Source: Lysinibacillus sp. KCTC 33748 | GTDB taxonomy: Bacteria; Bacillota; Bacilli; Bacillales_A; Planococcaceae | Reading direction: 5' to 3' | NCBI RefSeq assembly: GCF_002237755.1 | Contig: NZ_MWSJ01000002.1 | Location: 248,001-312,000, forward strand | DNA: 64,000 nt | Shown here: positions 26,500 through 34,503 of the stretch, in pieces | Numbering within the stretch: position 1 is the first letter of the stretch | How the letters are laid out: every line of letters starts with the position of its first letter | Notes under the pieces: generated by a model | Databases searched by the model: none | Seen by the model: only the letters and a program-made list of their open reading frames with translations | What the model was told of the DNA's origin: nothing | Made by a program: the position numbers and the translations under genes

Positions 26500-26988
26500 A
26501 TGCAAGGGAATACACATATTATCGGAGGCATCACGGCAAGCCTTGCTTTTGCACAAATTTCTAATGATAATCCTCTTGTTTTAGTAGGAGCAGGAGTTAT
26601 CGGTGCATTACTTCCAGATATTTGCCATGGCGGCAGTAAAATTGGGAGGAAGCTTCCCATTATTTCAAAGATTGTCAATACTATGTTTGGACATCGTTCC
26701 TTTACACATAGTTTGCTTTTTTTATTTCTAGTTGGAATGCTACTACATACATTTATACCTTACAAATCCATTTCACTAGGTATTTTATTAGGGATGGCCA
26801 GTCATATACTTCTTGATATGGGGACGAAGAAGGGTGTTAAACTGTTCTTCCCAGTTTCCATTTCAGTGCGTCTACCCATTACTACAAAAACGGGTAGTAA
26901 AGCTGAAAAGGTAGTGTTTATGTTGTTAACAATACTTTCAGTCTTTTTTAGCTATGAAATTATGATTAAGCTAATACAGACAGTATAA
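26500..26988 (+). CDS. YdjM-type membrane metal-dependent hydrolase
   Basis: A 162-residue multi-pass protein of the DUF457/YdjM family (putative membrane-bound metal-dependent hydrolase). Features are NTHIIGGITASLAFAQ at the start, GALLPDICHGGSKIGRK near residue 40, the His-rich FGHRSFTHSLLFLF near residue 65, and GMASHILLDMGTKKGVKLFFP near residue 103. The His/Asp positions fit metal binding between helices. ATG 26500 follows AAGGAGT by 10 nt. A bidirectional terminator separates it from the converging synthase gene. Confidence 0.85.
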   Translation: MQGNTHIIGGITASLAFAQISNDNPLVLVGAGVIGALLPDICHGGSKIGRKLPIISKIVNTMFGHRSFTHSLLFLFLVGMLLHTFIPYKSISLGILLGMASHILLDMGTKKGVKLFFPVSISVRLPITTKTGSKAEKVVFMLLTILSVFFSYEIMIKLIQTV

Positions 26989-26991
26989 AAA

Positions 26992-27033
26992 AGAAGCCCT
27001 GTACGAAATTTTTTTCGTACTAGGGCTCTTTTT
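26992..27033. terminator. Bidirectional terminator
   Basis: AGCCC..GTACGAA pairs with TTCGTAC..GGGCT; A-run on the left, T-run on the right. It serves two converging genes. Confidence 0.85.
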
Positions 27034-27046
27034 AAAGGAGAAGGTT

Positions 27047-27868
27047 TTAGTCAGCTTGTACCTCTTCGACCGTTTGTTCTACTTCTGCTCGTGTCATTTT
27101 TTCACGCCCATCTTGCATCGCCTTCAATGTTTTATGAGCTAAGGCAAGCGGTAATCGACAGAATAATAATACCGTTCGTTTATTAATATCTTTCATATAA
27201 AGATCCGCTTTCGCAAGATTTTCCTCCGCGTATGCAAATAAATCATCGCGTGTCCATCCGTCGGGAACGAAACTTACGCCGCGCTCATCCAGATCTTCGT
27301 GCTGATTGCGTAAAATATTGACTGCTTGGAGACCTCGACCATAGCCAATTGCTAAATCGCGATCTGTTTGAATGTCTGCACCCCACGCCCAAAGCTCAGA
27401 CAGCATTGTTCCAACAAGCCCTGCTACGTAGTATGTATAATCATCTAAATCCTCTCGCGTATGCACCTGCCAGTTTGCCTTTGCCCATTTTGCCATCCCG
27501 AATGCCATTTCACTCGTTGAATCTAGAACAATTTTTCGTGAGCCTTCAGGACAAAAAATTAGCCAATCTGCTAAACGAAGAGATACTTCAGGTAGCTGAT
27601 CTGCATATGGCGCTAATAATGCTTCATATGCTTCGGCATTAAATGTATCTTTTAATAATTCACTCGTTGCAGTTAGTAAATCAAATTTTACATCATTTGA
27701 AAGTTCTTCATGATCCTCAATCTCATCTATAGCGCGCATTGCTAAATATGCGGCTGCCACTGACAATTTTAAATCATTCTTTAAAAAAGTAATTGGTATA
27801 TAAAAAGTGCGACTAGTTTCCTTTAAAACTTGCATCGCTTCTTTGTAAAGTTTCTTTTGCTCTTTCAC
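27047..27868 (-). CDS. Squalene/phytoene synthase family protein
   Basis: A 273-residue trans-isoprenyl diphosphate synthase family protein that would join two prenyl diphosphates head to head. SRTFYIPITFL sits near residue 20 as in CrtB/CrtM, and the first Asp-rich motif is AIDEIEDHEE near residue 55. The second motif, normally DxxED in NILRDVGED, reads NILRNQHEDLDERGVSFVP, so one metal-ligand Asp is Asn. GTG 27868 has CGGAGG 7 nt upstream; a longer frame to 27898 has none. No carotenoid desaturase is adjacent, so the product is unclear. Confidence 0.84.
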   Translation of the reverse strand: MKEQKKLYKEAMQVLKETSRTFYIPITFLKNDLKLSVAAAYLAMRAIDEIEDHEELSNDVKFDLLTATSELLKDTFNAEAYEALLAPYADQLPEVSLRLADWLIFCPEGSRKIVLDSTSEMAFGMAKWAKANWQVHTREDLDDYTYYVAGLVGTMLSELWAWGADIQTDRDLAIGYGRGLQAVNILRNQHEDLDERGVSFVPDGWTRDDLFAYAEENLAKADLYMKDINKRTVLLFCRLPLALAHKTLKAMQDGREKMTRAEVEQTVEEVQAD

Positions 27869-28121
27869 TTGTATTCCTCCGTTCAACTGGTAACGCATCT
27901 ATAGTATATCGTATCGTAAAAGTGAAGAAAGATAAAACAGATTGTTCAATTTATAACTAACTATTTTCAAATGGGACAGAAAGGATGGATAACGAAGTTG
28001 CGAATAGTAAAGGTTGTACGTCAAAGATGGCCGTAGCACTGGAGAAATTGTTTAGGTTAGCAACAAAAATTACCTAGTGAATGATGAGGATATCCGCTCG
28101 TTAATTACAAGAATTCCTTTA

Positions 28122-28166
28122 GAAGTGAAAATGTATCAGCGTGTTTTCGCTTCTTTTGTTTTTTTA
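28122..28166 (+). terminator. Orphan terminator-like hairpin
   Basis: GAAGTGAAAA pairs with TTTTCGCTTC (one wobble), followed by a T-rich tract. No intact gene precedes it on this strand; the 250 bases before hold only a 30-codon frame. Confidence 0.55.
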
Positions 28167-28325
28167 ATAGAATAATGTTAAAGTTATAAAAATGCGACGA
28201 AAATCGCGTGAATAATAGAAGAAATTTGATGTTTTTCGTGTTTTTTTCATGAAAGTTTGCTAAGTTATTGCACAATTATTTCAACAGCGTTAAAGTTTAG
28301 GAAGGACAAATATGCAGCTACATCT

Positions 28326-28520
28326 TTCAAGAAATTGCGGCTGCCGCTTCGCTTTCGCGCAGAAAACATTTGTTGCTGCCGTTTCACTTTCGCACAGAAA
28401 ACATTTGTTGCTGCCGTTTCACTTTCGCACAGAAAACATTTGTTGCTGTTGTTTGCTTTCGGTACTTAAATACAATACATCGGATTTTGGCACAATAACT
28501 CCTTGCAAAATCCGTGACAT
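28326..28520 (-). repeat. Modular hairpin repeat, copy F (inverted, triplicated module)
   Basis: Reading the minus strand from 28520: ATGTCACGG, then a hairpin CGGATTTTG/CAAAATCCG whose loop contains AAGGAGTTATTGTG. Then come three tandem copies of a roughly 40-bp module with CAGCAACAAATG, TTTTCTGTGCGAAAG and CGGCAGCAACA. The same module appears once in the 63540 copy and in part in the 45767 copy. It is the only inverted copy seen. Confidence 0.78.
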
Positions 28521-28638
28521 TTGTGGAGACATGAACATTATTCAACTGGCTTCTAAACGTCTCTTGAATAAAAGCAAAATCTAGTATATATCTCACCATC
28601 TGAAATAGAGATTGTACGTAAAGTCAAAGGAGAATGGT

Positions 28639-29475
28639 ATGCCAAAGGCTATAGGTATTGATGCAGGCGGAACATTGACAAAAGTTGCTTATTTAGATGA
28701 GCATAACGAGCTTGTTTTAACAACTTTTCCGTCAAATGATTTGCTCGCTGTGAAGAATTGGATTATTAATCATCCAGATATTGAGGATATTGGAGTTACG
28801 GGAGGGCGTACGGAACAATTACTTGATGTCATTAAAACAATGAAATCGATTCATTATATAGTAGAGTTTGAAGCCACTTTAAAGGGCGTTCGATTTTTGT
28901 TGCATAAAGAGGGCTACTTCTTCGATCGAAGTATGATTACGAATATTGGTACTGGTACTTCAATTCATTATATGGAAGATAATACACATGTCCGTGTTGG
29001 TGGGACAGGCGTTGGTGGTGGAACATTGATTGGATTGTCAGCGCTTACAACTGGAATCACGGATTATAATGAAATAAGAAATCTGGCCTCTATGGGAAAT
29101 CGTGAAAGTATAGATTTACTTGTAAAGGATATTTATCAAGGGATGGACACACCTATTGATGGGCATTTGACAGCTAGTAATTTTGGGAAAGTTGGTATTA
29201 CGGAGTCAGTCAAACATCCAATAGAAGATATTATCGCAACTGTACAAGGGCTTGTTGGTGAAGTTATTACTACACTTAGTATTCAATATGCTGAAGAGAA
29301 AAATGCTCAGCATATCGTTTATATCGGTTCAACTTTAAGTAATAATGATCATCTTGCACGTGTTATTGCCAATTACACACGAACGAAAAAACATACACCA
29401 ATTTTTATAAATGACCACGGTTTTTCTGGTGCAGTTGGTGCATTATTAAATATAACTGAATATACGATTGTCTAA
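28639..29475 (+). CDS. coaW: Type II pantothenate kinase
   Basis: A 278-residue kinase of the actin-like (ASKHA) type II family found in staphylococci and some bacilli, phosphorylating pantothenate, the first step of coenzyme A synthesis. It opens with the phosphate-1 motif AIGIDAGGTLTKVAY. The catalytic Glu lies in YIVEFEATLKGVRFLL, IGTGTSIHYM precedes GGTGVGGGTLIGLS, and GSTLSNN lies near the C-terminus. ATG 28639 is preceded by AAAGGAG. A CoaB-like gene for the next CoA step lies at 46.0 kb. Confidence 0.92.
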   Translation: MPKAIGIDAGGTLTKVAYLDEHNELVLTTFPSNDLLAVKNWIINHPDIEDIGVTGGRTEQLLDVIKTMKSIHYIVEFEATLKGVRFLLHKEGYFFDRSMITNIGTGTSIHYMEDNTHVRVGGTGVGGGTLIGLSALTTGITDYNEIRNLASMGNRESIDLLVKDIYQGMDTPIDGHLTASNFGKVGITESVKHPIEDIIATVQGLVGEVITTLSIQYAEEKNAQHIVYIGSTLSNNDHLARVIANYTRTKKHTPIFINDHGFSGAVGALLNITEYTIV

Positions 29476-29479
29476 ATAC

Positions 29480-29522
29480 AATGTACATTACTAATTAATA
29501 TTGGTGATGTACATTTTTTTTT
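29480..29522 (+). terminator. Terminator of coaW
   Basis: AATGTACAT pairs perfectly with ATGTACATT over an 18-nt loop, followed by T7. Confidence 0.8.
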
Positions 29523-29596
29523 GGCAATGTCTGCAGTAATCCCCAAAGCATAAATCGTTCTATCCTGAGCACATTACAATTAGGAGGTGAACATCC

Positions 29597-29833
29597 GTGG
29601 GCAATAGAAACACGAATAAAAACAACAAAAATAACAATAAAACAATGAACATTAGAACGCATAATCCTTTTGATACCTACAAAAAAATAGACCTCGATCA
29701 GTCAAATAGTAATAACAATAACCCGAATGACAATCTAAATGAAGAATTCTCTGCAGAATTCGATGCGAAAGCCAAAAATAAAGATAATAAAACGAACCAT
29801 AAGAAAAATCAACAGTCCAACAAAAACAAATAG
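29597..29833 (+). CDS. Asn/Lys-rich small protein, gamma-SASP-like
   Basis: A 78-residue, highly hydrophilic protein (Asn and Lys dominate) with one EEFSAEFDAKAK motif near residue 49. Gamma-type small acid-soluble spore proteins are similarly Asn/Gln-rich with EFASET-like sites cut by the GPR protease on germination. The resemblance is motif-level only. The start is GTG 29597 with AGGAGGTGA upstream. It forms a pair with the next gene, which shares the motif, before a common terminator. Confidence 0.6.
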   Translation: MGNRNTNKNNKNNNKTMNIRTHNPFDTYKKIDLDQSNSNNNNPNDNLNEEFSAEFDAKAKNKDNKTNHKKNQQSNKNK

Positions 29834-29847
29834 TGGAGGCTTAAAAA

Positions 29848-29991
29848 ATGGCAAAGAAGGGTAAAACGAGCTTCAAAAAGAAAAAGAAAGAAGATACACA
29901 TAAAAGAAATGATCGTGAAGAATATTCAGCAGAATTTAATCAAGTAATTCATAACAATCCTCAACAACCAAAACAATCCAGCAAAAGATAA
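29848..29991 (+). CDS. Very small Lys-rich protein, gamma-SASP-like
   Basis: A 47-residue basic protein (MAKKGKTSFKKKKK start) with REEYSAEFNQ near residue 23, sharing the E-(F/Y)-SAEF motif with the gene 14 bp upstream. The ATG follows GGAGG by 8 nt. The shared motif, spacing and terminator argue for a two-gene operon, probably expressed in sporulation; that timing is inference. Confidence 0.62.
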   Translation: MAKKGKTSFKKKKKEDTHKRNDREEYSAEFNQVIHNNPQQPKQSSKR

Positions 29992-29999
29992 TAAAAACT

Positions 30000-30048
30000 G
30001 CTCCTTAAGTAGATTGACAAAATACTTAGGGAGCACTTATTTTATGCT
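30000..30048 (+). terminator. Terminator of the small spore-like gene pair
   Basis: GCTCC..AAGTA pairs with TACTT..GGGAGC; the tail is T-rich but interrupted. Confidence 0.6.
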
Positions 30049-30092
30049 GTTTTGGCGACTTTATGCCAAAAAAATAGGAGAGGTTGATTCAC

Positions 30093-30422
30093 TTGCGAAA
30101 ATTTTTTGTAATGTTAGGATTTTCTCTTGTATTGTTTGCCGTATCGACCCACTTCCCAACAAATGTCTATGCTCAACAAGAAATACCAGCCCATGCTCAA
30201 TGGGGAAAAGTAGCGATAAAAGAAACGCAGGCAAAATACCCTCAAGCTAAAATTATCGATTATTTGCATGAGGGAAGCGAGGTTAAAGGAGACACCACGA
30301 TTGAGAAATTTAAGCTTTGGATAAAACTAAGTGATAAGGAATTCGGTATACAAGTTCGTATCAAATATGTAACCAATACAAATAAATTGGTAAAGATTGA
30401 ACTCCGAGAAATCACTTCATAA
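30093..30422 (+). CDS. Secreted DUF3889-like protein
   Basis: A 109-residue exported protein with a signal peptide (basic LRKFF, hydrophobic core to about residue 20, likely cut after NVYA). The mature part has WGKVAIKETQAKYPQAKIIDY and a later FKLWIKLSDKEFGIQVRIKY, the pattern I associate with DUF3889 proteins such as B. subtilis YqzG. The function is unknown. The start is TTG 30093, 9 nt after GGAGAGG; TTG 30084 would be too close to it. Confidence 0.78.
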   Translation: MRKFFVMLGFSLVLFAVSTHFPTNVYAQQEIPAHAQWGKVAIKETQAKYPQAKIIDYLHEGSEVKGDTTIEKFKLWIKLSDKEFGIQVRIKYVTNTNKLVKIELREITS

Positions 30423-30428
30423 ATAAGA

Positions 30429-30457
30429 GGATGCCTAACTTCAGGCATCCTTCTTCT
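30429..30457. terminator. Bidirectional terminator
   Basis: GGATGCCT/AGGCATCC perfect stem with a 6-nt loop between two converging genes. Confidence 0.8.
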
Positions 30458-30458
30458 A

Positions 30459-31013
30459 CTAGTTTTCTAGCTTATGAATAAATTCTCGCATTAATCCAGG
30501 TAAATCTGGCCATGCATGACCACTAATCAAATTGCCGTCTGTATGAAGATTAGCATCGATGTACGTTCCTCCAGCTACTTGAACTTCTGGCTTGCAGGCA
30601 ATATAAGCTGTTAGCTCACGACCTTGCAGAACTTTTGGAATGGTCGCGAAAATTTGTGCTGCGTGACATACAGCAGCGATTGGTTTATTTGCTTCAAAGA
30701 AATGGCTTACTAGTGCTGGCACATGCTCATTTAAACGAATGTATTCCGGCGCTCGTCCACCAGGAATGATGAGCCCGTCAAATTGTGTTGGGTTTACTTC
30801 CGCAAAGGATGAGTGCGCTTCTAAGCCATATGCTGTACGCTCGATGTAAGTATCAACTCCATCGACAAAATCGTGCGATACAGTTTGTAATTTCTTTGCG
30901 GATGGTGCTGCAATCGTTACATCATAGCCAGCCTCAAGACAACGATAATAAGGATAAAAAATTTCTAAAGCTTCAACTGCGTCTCCTGCGAGTATTAATA
31001 CCTTTTTCCCCAT
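30459..31013 (-). CDS. DJ-1/PfpI family protein
   Basis: A 184-residue class I glutamine-amidotransferase-like protein. The nucleophilic-elbow cysteine is in IAAVCHAAQIFA near residue 112, with the acidic partner in VEALEIFYPYYRCLEAGYDV (Glu near residue 14) and GLIIPGGRAPEYIR near residue 82. Relatives act as deglycases, chaperones or cysteine proteases; which applies here is unclear. The start ATG 31013 has AAAGGAG upstream. Single gene. Confidence 0.88.
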   Translation of the reverse strand: MGKKVLILAGDAVEALEIFYPYYRCLEAGYDVTIAAPSAKKLQTVSHDFVDGVDTYIERTAYGLEAHSSFAEVNPTQFDGLIIPGGRAPEYIRLNEHVPALVSHFFEANKPIAAVCHAAQIFATIPKVLQGRELTAYIACKPEVQVAGGTYIDANLHTDGNLISGHAWPDLPGLMREFIHKLEN

Positions 31014-31185
31014 GCTTCCATCTCCTTTTATTGTAATCTAGTAGCTAAATTCGACACTTTCAAAAAATTCCCTTCTAATATGATAGAAAAGCTAGAAGAA
31101 GTAGTGAAATCGCTGATTAGAATAACCGATACCATCCAGTAAACTCTGGATCATTGCCACTAAATGCACTACATAAACAGCTTGC

Positions 31186-31233
31186 TTTACAACGAAAAAA
31201 ATGAGGCGTATAGTATTTGTTTAGCTAGGTAAA
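31186..31233 (+). promoter_or_regulatory. Promoter and operator-like palindrome of marR-MFS operon
   Basis: TTTACA (31186), a 17-nt spacer and TATAGT (31209) are followed by the imperfect palindrome TTTAGCTAGGTAAA at 31220-31233, over the expected start point. This is where an autorepressing MarR protein would bind. Confidence 0.6.
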
Positions 31234-31254
31234 TAAATACGGGAGGTCACAATC

Positions 31255-31653
31255 ATGAATCCATTATTTCATGCGTTATTCCAAAAGAGTCGTTATATAA
31301 CGAATTGTTTAAATGAAGTACTGAAACAGCATAATTTGTATAGCTCACAATGGACTATTTTATATTGCTTACATAATCACGGACCAATGACATTAACACA
31401 AATATGGAAGTATTTGAACGTTGAAGCGCCGAGTATAACAAGAGCAATAACGCGACTCGAGACTTTAGGCTGGGTGCTAAGAATAGATGGTGAAGATAAA
31501 CGGGAAAAAATTGTTACCTTATCACCATATGCAGAGAAACATTTGCCTGTTATTACTAAAACCATTTTAGCTTTTGAGGAAGAAATGATAGGGGCATTGA
31601 CGGTTGAGGAACAGCAGCAATTTATGATTTTATTGGAAAAAATGAAAGGTTGA
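31255..31653 (+). CDS. MarR-family transcriptional regulator
   Basis: A 132-residue winged-helix protein. The HTH is within LYCLHNHGPMTLTQIWKYLN and VEAPSITRAITRLETLGWV, with the wing RIDGEDKREKIVTLS, all typical of MarR. The start ATG 31255 has GGGAGG upstream. Its stop is 5 nt before the start of the MFS gene, with which it forms an operon, and a palindrome covers its promoter. It likely represses both until a toxic compound binds. Confidence 0.92.
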   Translation: MNPLFHALFQKSRYITNCLNEVLKQHNLYSSQWTILYCLHNHGPMTLTQIWKYLNVEAPSITRAITRLETLGWVLRIDGEDKREKIVTLSPYAEKHLPVITKTILAFEEEMIGALTVEEQQQFMILLEKMKG

Positions 31654-31658
31654 TTGAT

Positions 31659-32846
31659 ATGCAGCAAGAGGGAAATACAAAAATATGGACGAAGCGATTT
31701 ATTAGTCTCTTTTTCACAAATATCTCGGTATTTTTTGTTTTCTATGGGTTAGTAACGACTTTGCCGCTTTATGCGATTGGTGAGTTGGATCAGACTGACA
31801 AGGAAGCGGGATTGTTACTGTCAGGATTTTTATTATCGGCTATAATCGTTCGTCCCTTTTCAGGTAAGCTATTAGATGTATTTGGGAAGAAAAAGCTTTT
31901 AGTCATTTCAATTATCGGCTATTTTTTATGTACAGTTTTATATTTATTTATACATCCTTTTGGACTTTTACTAGGATTACGTTTTATTCAAGGGATCTTC
32001 TTTAGTATTATTACAACGGCAGCCGGCTCATTAGCAGCGGATATTGTGCCAGCCAATCGGAAAGGTACAGGTCTAGGCTATTTTACAATGTCTACTAACC
32101 TAGCAGTAGTTTTAGGGCCATTTATCGGTTTACTGCTTATTCAATATAGCAGCTTTAATGTACTATTTATTGTTATGAGTATTTGCATATTAGTAGGGGG
32201 CATCCTAGCTGTAATGATGAAAACGGATGATTTACCTAAGCCTGATCATCAAGGTAAGTTGACATTTAAATTTGATGATTTATTTGAACGTCGTGCACTT
32301 CCAATAGCGGCTATTGCTAGTTTAGTAGCTTTTTCATATGCGAGTGTTTTATCGTTTTTATCAGTATACGCACAGCAAAAAGATTTAATGGATGTAGCGA
32401 GTCTTTTTTATGCGGTTTTTGCAGCGGCAATGCTTATAACAAGGCCATATACAGGTAAGCTTTATGATACAAAAGGGCCGCAATTTGTTATTCTGCCGGG
32501 TATTATATTTTTTGCAATCGGACTTGTTATGCTTGCATTTGTCTCAGGACCGGCATTGTTTTTATGTGCAGCCATCTTTGTTGGAATTGGCTACGGAGCG
32601 GTGAATACAAGCTTACAAGCAGTAGCTGTACAGTCCGCATCACATACGCGTAGTGGTTATGCAACCGCAACGTACTTTACGATGTTTGACATGGGCATTG
32701 CACTCGGCTCTTATATTTTAGGTATGGTGGCCGTGCAAGCTGGCTATAGCTCTGTTTATCTAATCGGAGCAGGCATACTAGTCGTTGTCTTTATCATTTA
32801 CTTAGCGCGTTTAACTTCTTTCAGCGGGCAAACATCCGCTGAATAG
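31659..32846 (+). CDS. MFS transporter with repeat-derived C-terminus
   Basis: A 395-residue 12-helix major facilitator. Loop 2-3 motif RPFSGKLLDVFGKKKLL sits near residue 65, RFIQGIFFSIITTAAGSLAAD near residue 108 and a symmetric RPYTGKLYDTKGPQ near residue 263; resembles YfkF/YtbD-type drug exporters. ATG 31659 lies 9 nt after AAAGG, in operon with marR. The last residues (TSFSGQTSAE) and the stop codon are encoded by the first hairpin of repeat copy C, so the native C-terminus has been replaced or extended. Confidence 0.9.
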   Translation: MQQEGNTKIWTKRFISLFFTNISVFFVFYGLVTTLPLYAIGELDQTDKEAGLLLSGFLLSAIIVRPFSGKLLDVFGKKKLLVISIIGYFLCTVLYLFIHPFGLLLGLRFIQGIFFSIITTAAGSLAADIVPANRKGTGLGYFTMSTNLAVVLGPFIGLLLIQYSSFNVLFIVMSICILVGGILAVMMKTDDLPKPDHQGKLTFKFDDLFERRALPIAAIASLVAFSYASVLSFLSVYAQQKDLMDVASLFYAVFAAAMLITRPYTGKLYDTKGPQFVILPGIIFFAIGLVMLAFVSGPALFLCAAIFVGIGYGAVNTSLQAVAVQSASHTRSGYATATYFTMFDMGIALGSYILGMVAVQAGYSSVYLIGAGILVVVFIIYLARLTSFSGQTSAE

Positions 32847-32950
32847 AGGAACTCAGTCTAAGAACGCCACGTCCTGTGGCAACGACTGAGTGACCAACAT
32901 CTTGTTGGCCTAAAGCCTCCGGACGCAATTATACCGAGGCATAATTGATC
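32812..32950 (+). repeat. Modular hairpin repeat, copy C (one module skipped)
   Basis: TTCAGCGG pairs perfectly with CCGCTGAA. ACTCAGTC/GACTGAGT encloses GCCAC/GTGGC. CCAACA/TGTTGG follows, then GCCTCCGG joins directly to ACGCAATTATACCGAGGC and the terminal stem CAATTAT/ATAATTG. The GGATGTCACGG plus purine-loop hairpin, present in the other copies between the same flanks, is cleanly absent. It starts inside the MFS gene. Confidence 0.88.
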
Positions 32951-33071
32951 AAAAAATAAAATCGAATAAAGTAGCGCATGTCTAAGTGCAAAATAAAACA
33001 GTTGGTACTCTGTAAGATTAGTACATGTAATTGTACATTATGTCTTATTCGTGCTTTGCTTGAAGATCATT

Positions 33072-33096
33072 GAGTTGCAAAGGCAGCTCTTTTTTC
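33072..33096 (+). terminator. Terminator-like hairpin left of the IS element
   Basis: GAGTTGC pairs with GCAGCTC (one wobble) around AAAG, followed by TTTTTT. It may end the marR-MFS transcript or be part of the IS end. Confidence 0.65.
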
Positions 33097-33153
33097 TTTA
33101 TTGAACTAACGGTGCAGCATTCCTGTTTGAAGGATGTTCGAGGTCTTGAAAGA

Positions 33154-33225
33154 AAAGGAGCCCTCTAGTATGATGCATGAGTGTCAACGACCATTGACCC
33201 ATCATCAAACAAGGGGGACTCCTTT
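33154..33225 (+). promoter_or_regulatory. Nested hairpin over the transposase start
   Basis: AAAGGAG (33154) pairs with CTCCTTT (33219-33225, touching the ATG). Inside, ATGATG (33170) pairs with CATCAT (33200), and within that GTCAA (33183) pairs with TTGAC (33194). The ribosome site AAGGGGG lies in the right arm and would be hidden. It could be a translation brake, part of a guide-type noncoding RNA, or both. Confidence 0.55.
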
Positions 33226-34503
33226 ATGCATTTTAAATGGAATAATAAAATTAATCAAGTTACTGAAAATACACTCGTTGTCGGCATGGATATTGCCAAG
33301 CATATTCATTACGCATGCTTTGTCGATGAACGCGGGCGAGTAATAGAAAAAGCTTTTGCCGTACATCAATCGAAAGAAGGCTTCGAAAATTTGTATGAAA
33401 AGATTCTTCAAACGATGAAGGAAGCTAAGAAAACTGAAGTAATAATAGGTATTGAGCCTACAGGCCACTACTGGATGAACTTAGCCTATTTCTTAGATCA
33501 ATACGGAATCCCACTTGTCATGGTGAATCCAATGCACGTAAGACGTTCGAAAGAACTTGATGATAACTTACCGACAAAGCACGATAAAAAAGATGCACTA
33601 GTCATCGCTCGCTTATTAAAGGATGGACGTTTCAGTTATCCGCGTATACTGAAAGACATTGAAGCTGAGCTTCGTATTGGTTCTACTCTTCGTTCAAAAT
33701 TGACGGAGGATTTGGCTAGTATTAAAAATCTAATCATTCGTTGGCTTGATCGTTACTTTCCAGAGTTTACTCAAGTCTTTCCTAATTTCGGGAAGATGGC
33801 ACTTGCAACACTAGAAATGACGCCATTACCAAAAGATATTAAAGAGAAAACAGCTGAAGAGCTGGTCTTTCTTTACCGACAGGTAAAGGGAATGAGAGCT
33901 CCACAGTTACCGAAAGCCAAGCTTCTCATTGAAGTCGCGCAAAACTCTATCGGACTGACAGAAGGAACACAGATGGCCCAACATGAAATCGCCACGCTCT
34001 TACGTCAGTATCGGTTATTAGAAACTGAAATAGAAACTATTAATAATCAATTAGCAGAAATGGCACAAACAACAATGGAATATGAAATACTGGCTTCAGT
34101 TCCTGGTTTAGGAGATGCGACAATCGTTGCTTTACTATCAGAAGTAGGATGCTTCGCACTTTATGAAAATCCACGCCAACTTATAAAACTAGCGGGATTA
34201 ACATTACGTGAGAGCTCGTCTGGTCAACATAAGGGGCAAAAACATATTTCTAAATGGGGACGAAAGAAGCTCAGAAATACCCTATTCAAAGTAATAGTAC
34301 CGCTAATTCGTCATAACGAAGCGTTTAAACAGCTTCATGAATACTACACAACAAGACAACAAAATCCCTTAAGGGGAAAGCAGTCAATGGTGATACTCTG
34401 TGGTAAATTACTGAAGGTATTACATGGCATATGCAAAAAGAAAGTCTTTTTTAACGAGCAACAAATGATGAAGGACCTCTACTGTCTCGAAGAGGCAGCG
34501 TAA
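33226..34503 (+). CDS. IS110-family transposase
   Basis: A 425-residue DEDD-type recombinase. The RuvC-like N-terminal domain has VVGMDIAKHIHYACF (Asp near residue 21), IGIEPTGHYW (Glu near 81), and KHDKKDALVIARL (paired Asp near 121-124). The C-terminal Tnp_20 domain has SVPGLGDATIVALLSEVG, AGLTLRESSSGQHKGQ with the candidate catalytic Ser, and ISKWGRKKLRN. It is full length and intact, so potentially active. ATG 33226 follows AAGGGGG by 8 nt; an earlier in-frame codon at 33181 lies inside the leader hairpin. IS110 relatives use a structured noncoding RNA to choose their target. Confidence 0.93.
   Translation: MHFKWNNKINQVTENTLVVGMDIAKHIHYACFVDERGRVIEKAFAVHQSKEGFENLYEKILQTMKEAKKTEVIIGIEPTGHYWMNLAYFLDQYGIPLVMVNPMHVRRSKELDDNLPTKHDKKDALVIARLLKDGRFSYPRILKDIEAELRIGSTLRSKLTEDLASIKNLIIRWLDRYFPEFTQVFPNFGKMALATLEMTPLPKDIKEKTAEELVFLYRQVKGMRAPQLPKAKLLIEVAQNSIGLTEGTQMAQHEIATLLRQYRLLETEIETINNQLAEMAQTTMEYEILASVPGLGDATIVALLSEVGCFALYENPRQLIKLAGLTLRESSSGQHKGQKHISKWGRKKLRNTLFKVIVPLIRHNEAFKQLHEYYTTRQQNPLRGKQSMVILCGKLLKVLHGICKKKVFFNEQQMMKDLYCLEEAA

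Noticed and set aside
26370-26678. 102-codon frame opposite the YdjM-like gene
   Set aside because: Shadow of the gene on the plus strand; no ribosome site.
27980-28075. 30-codon frame starting MDNEVANSKG
   Set aside because: No ribosome site at proper distance and no family; at most a relic.
28257-28599. Three overlapping frames of 70-90 codons
   Set aside because: They are readings of the triplicated repeat module (copy F) in different frames.
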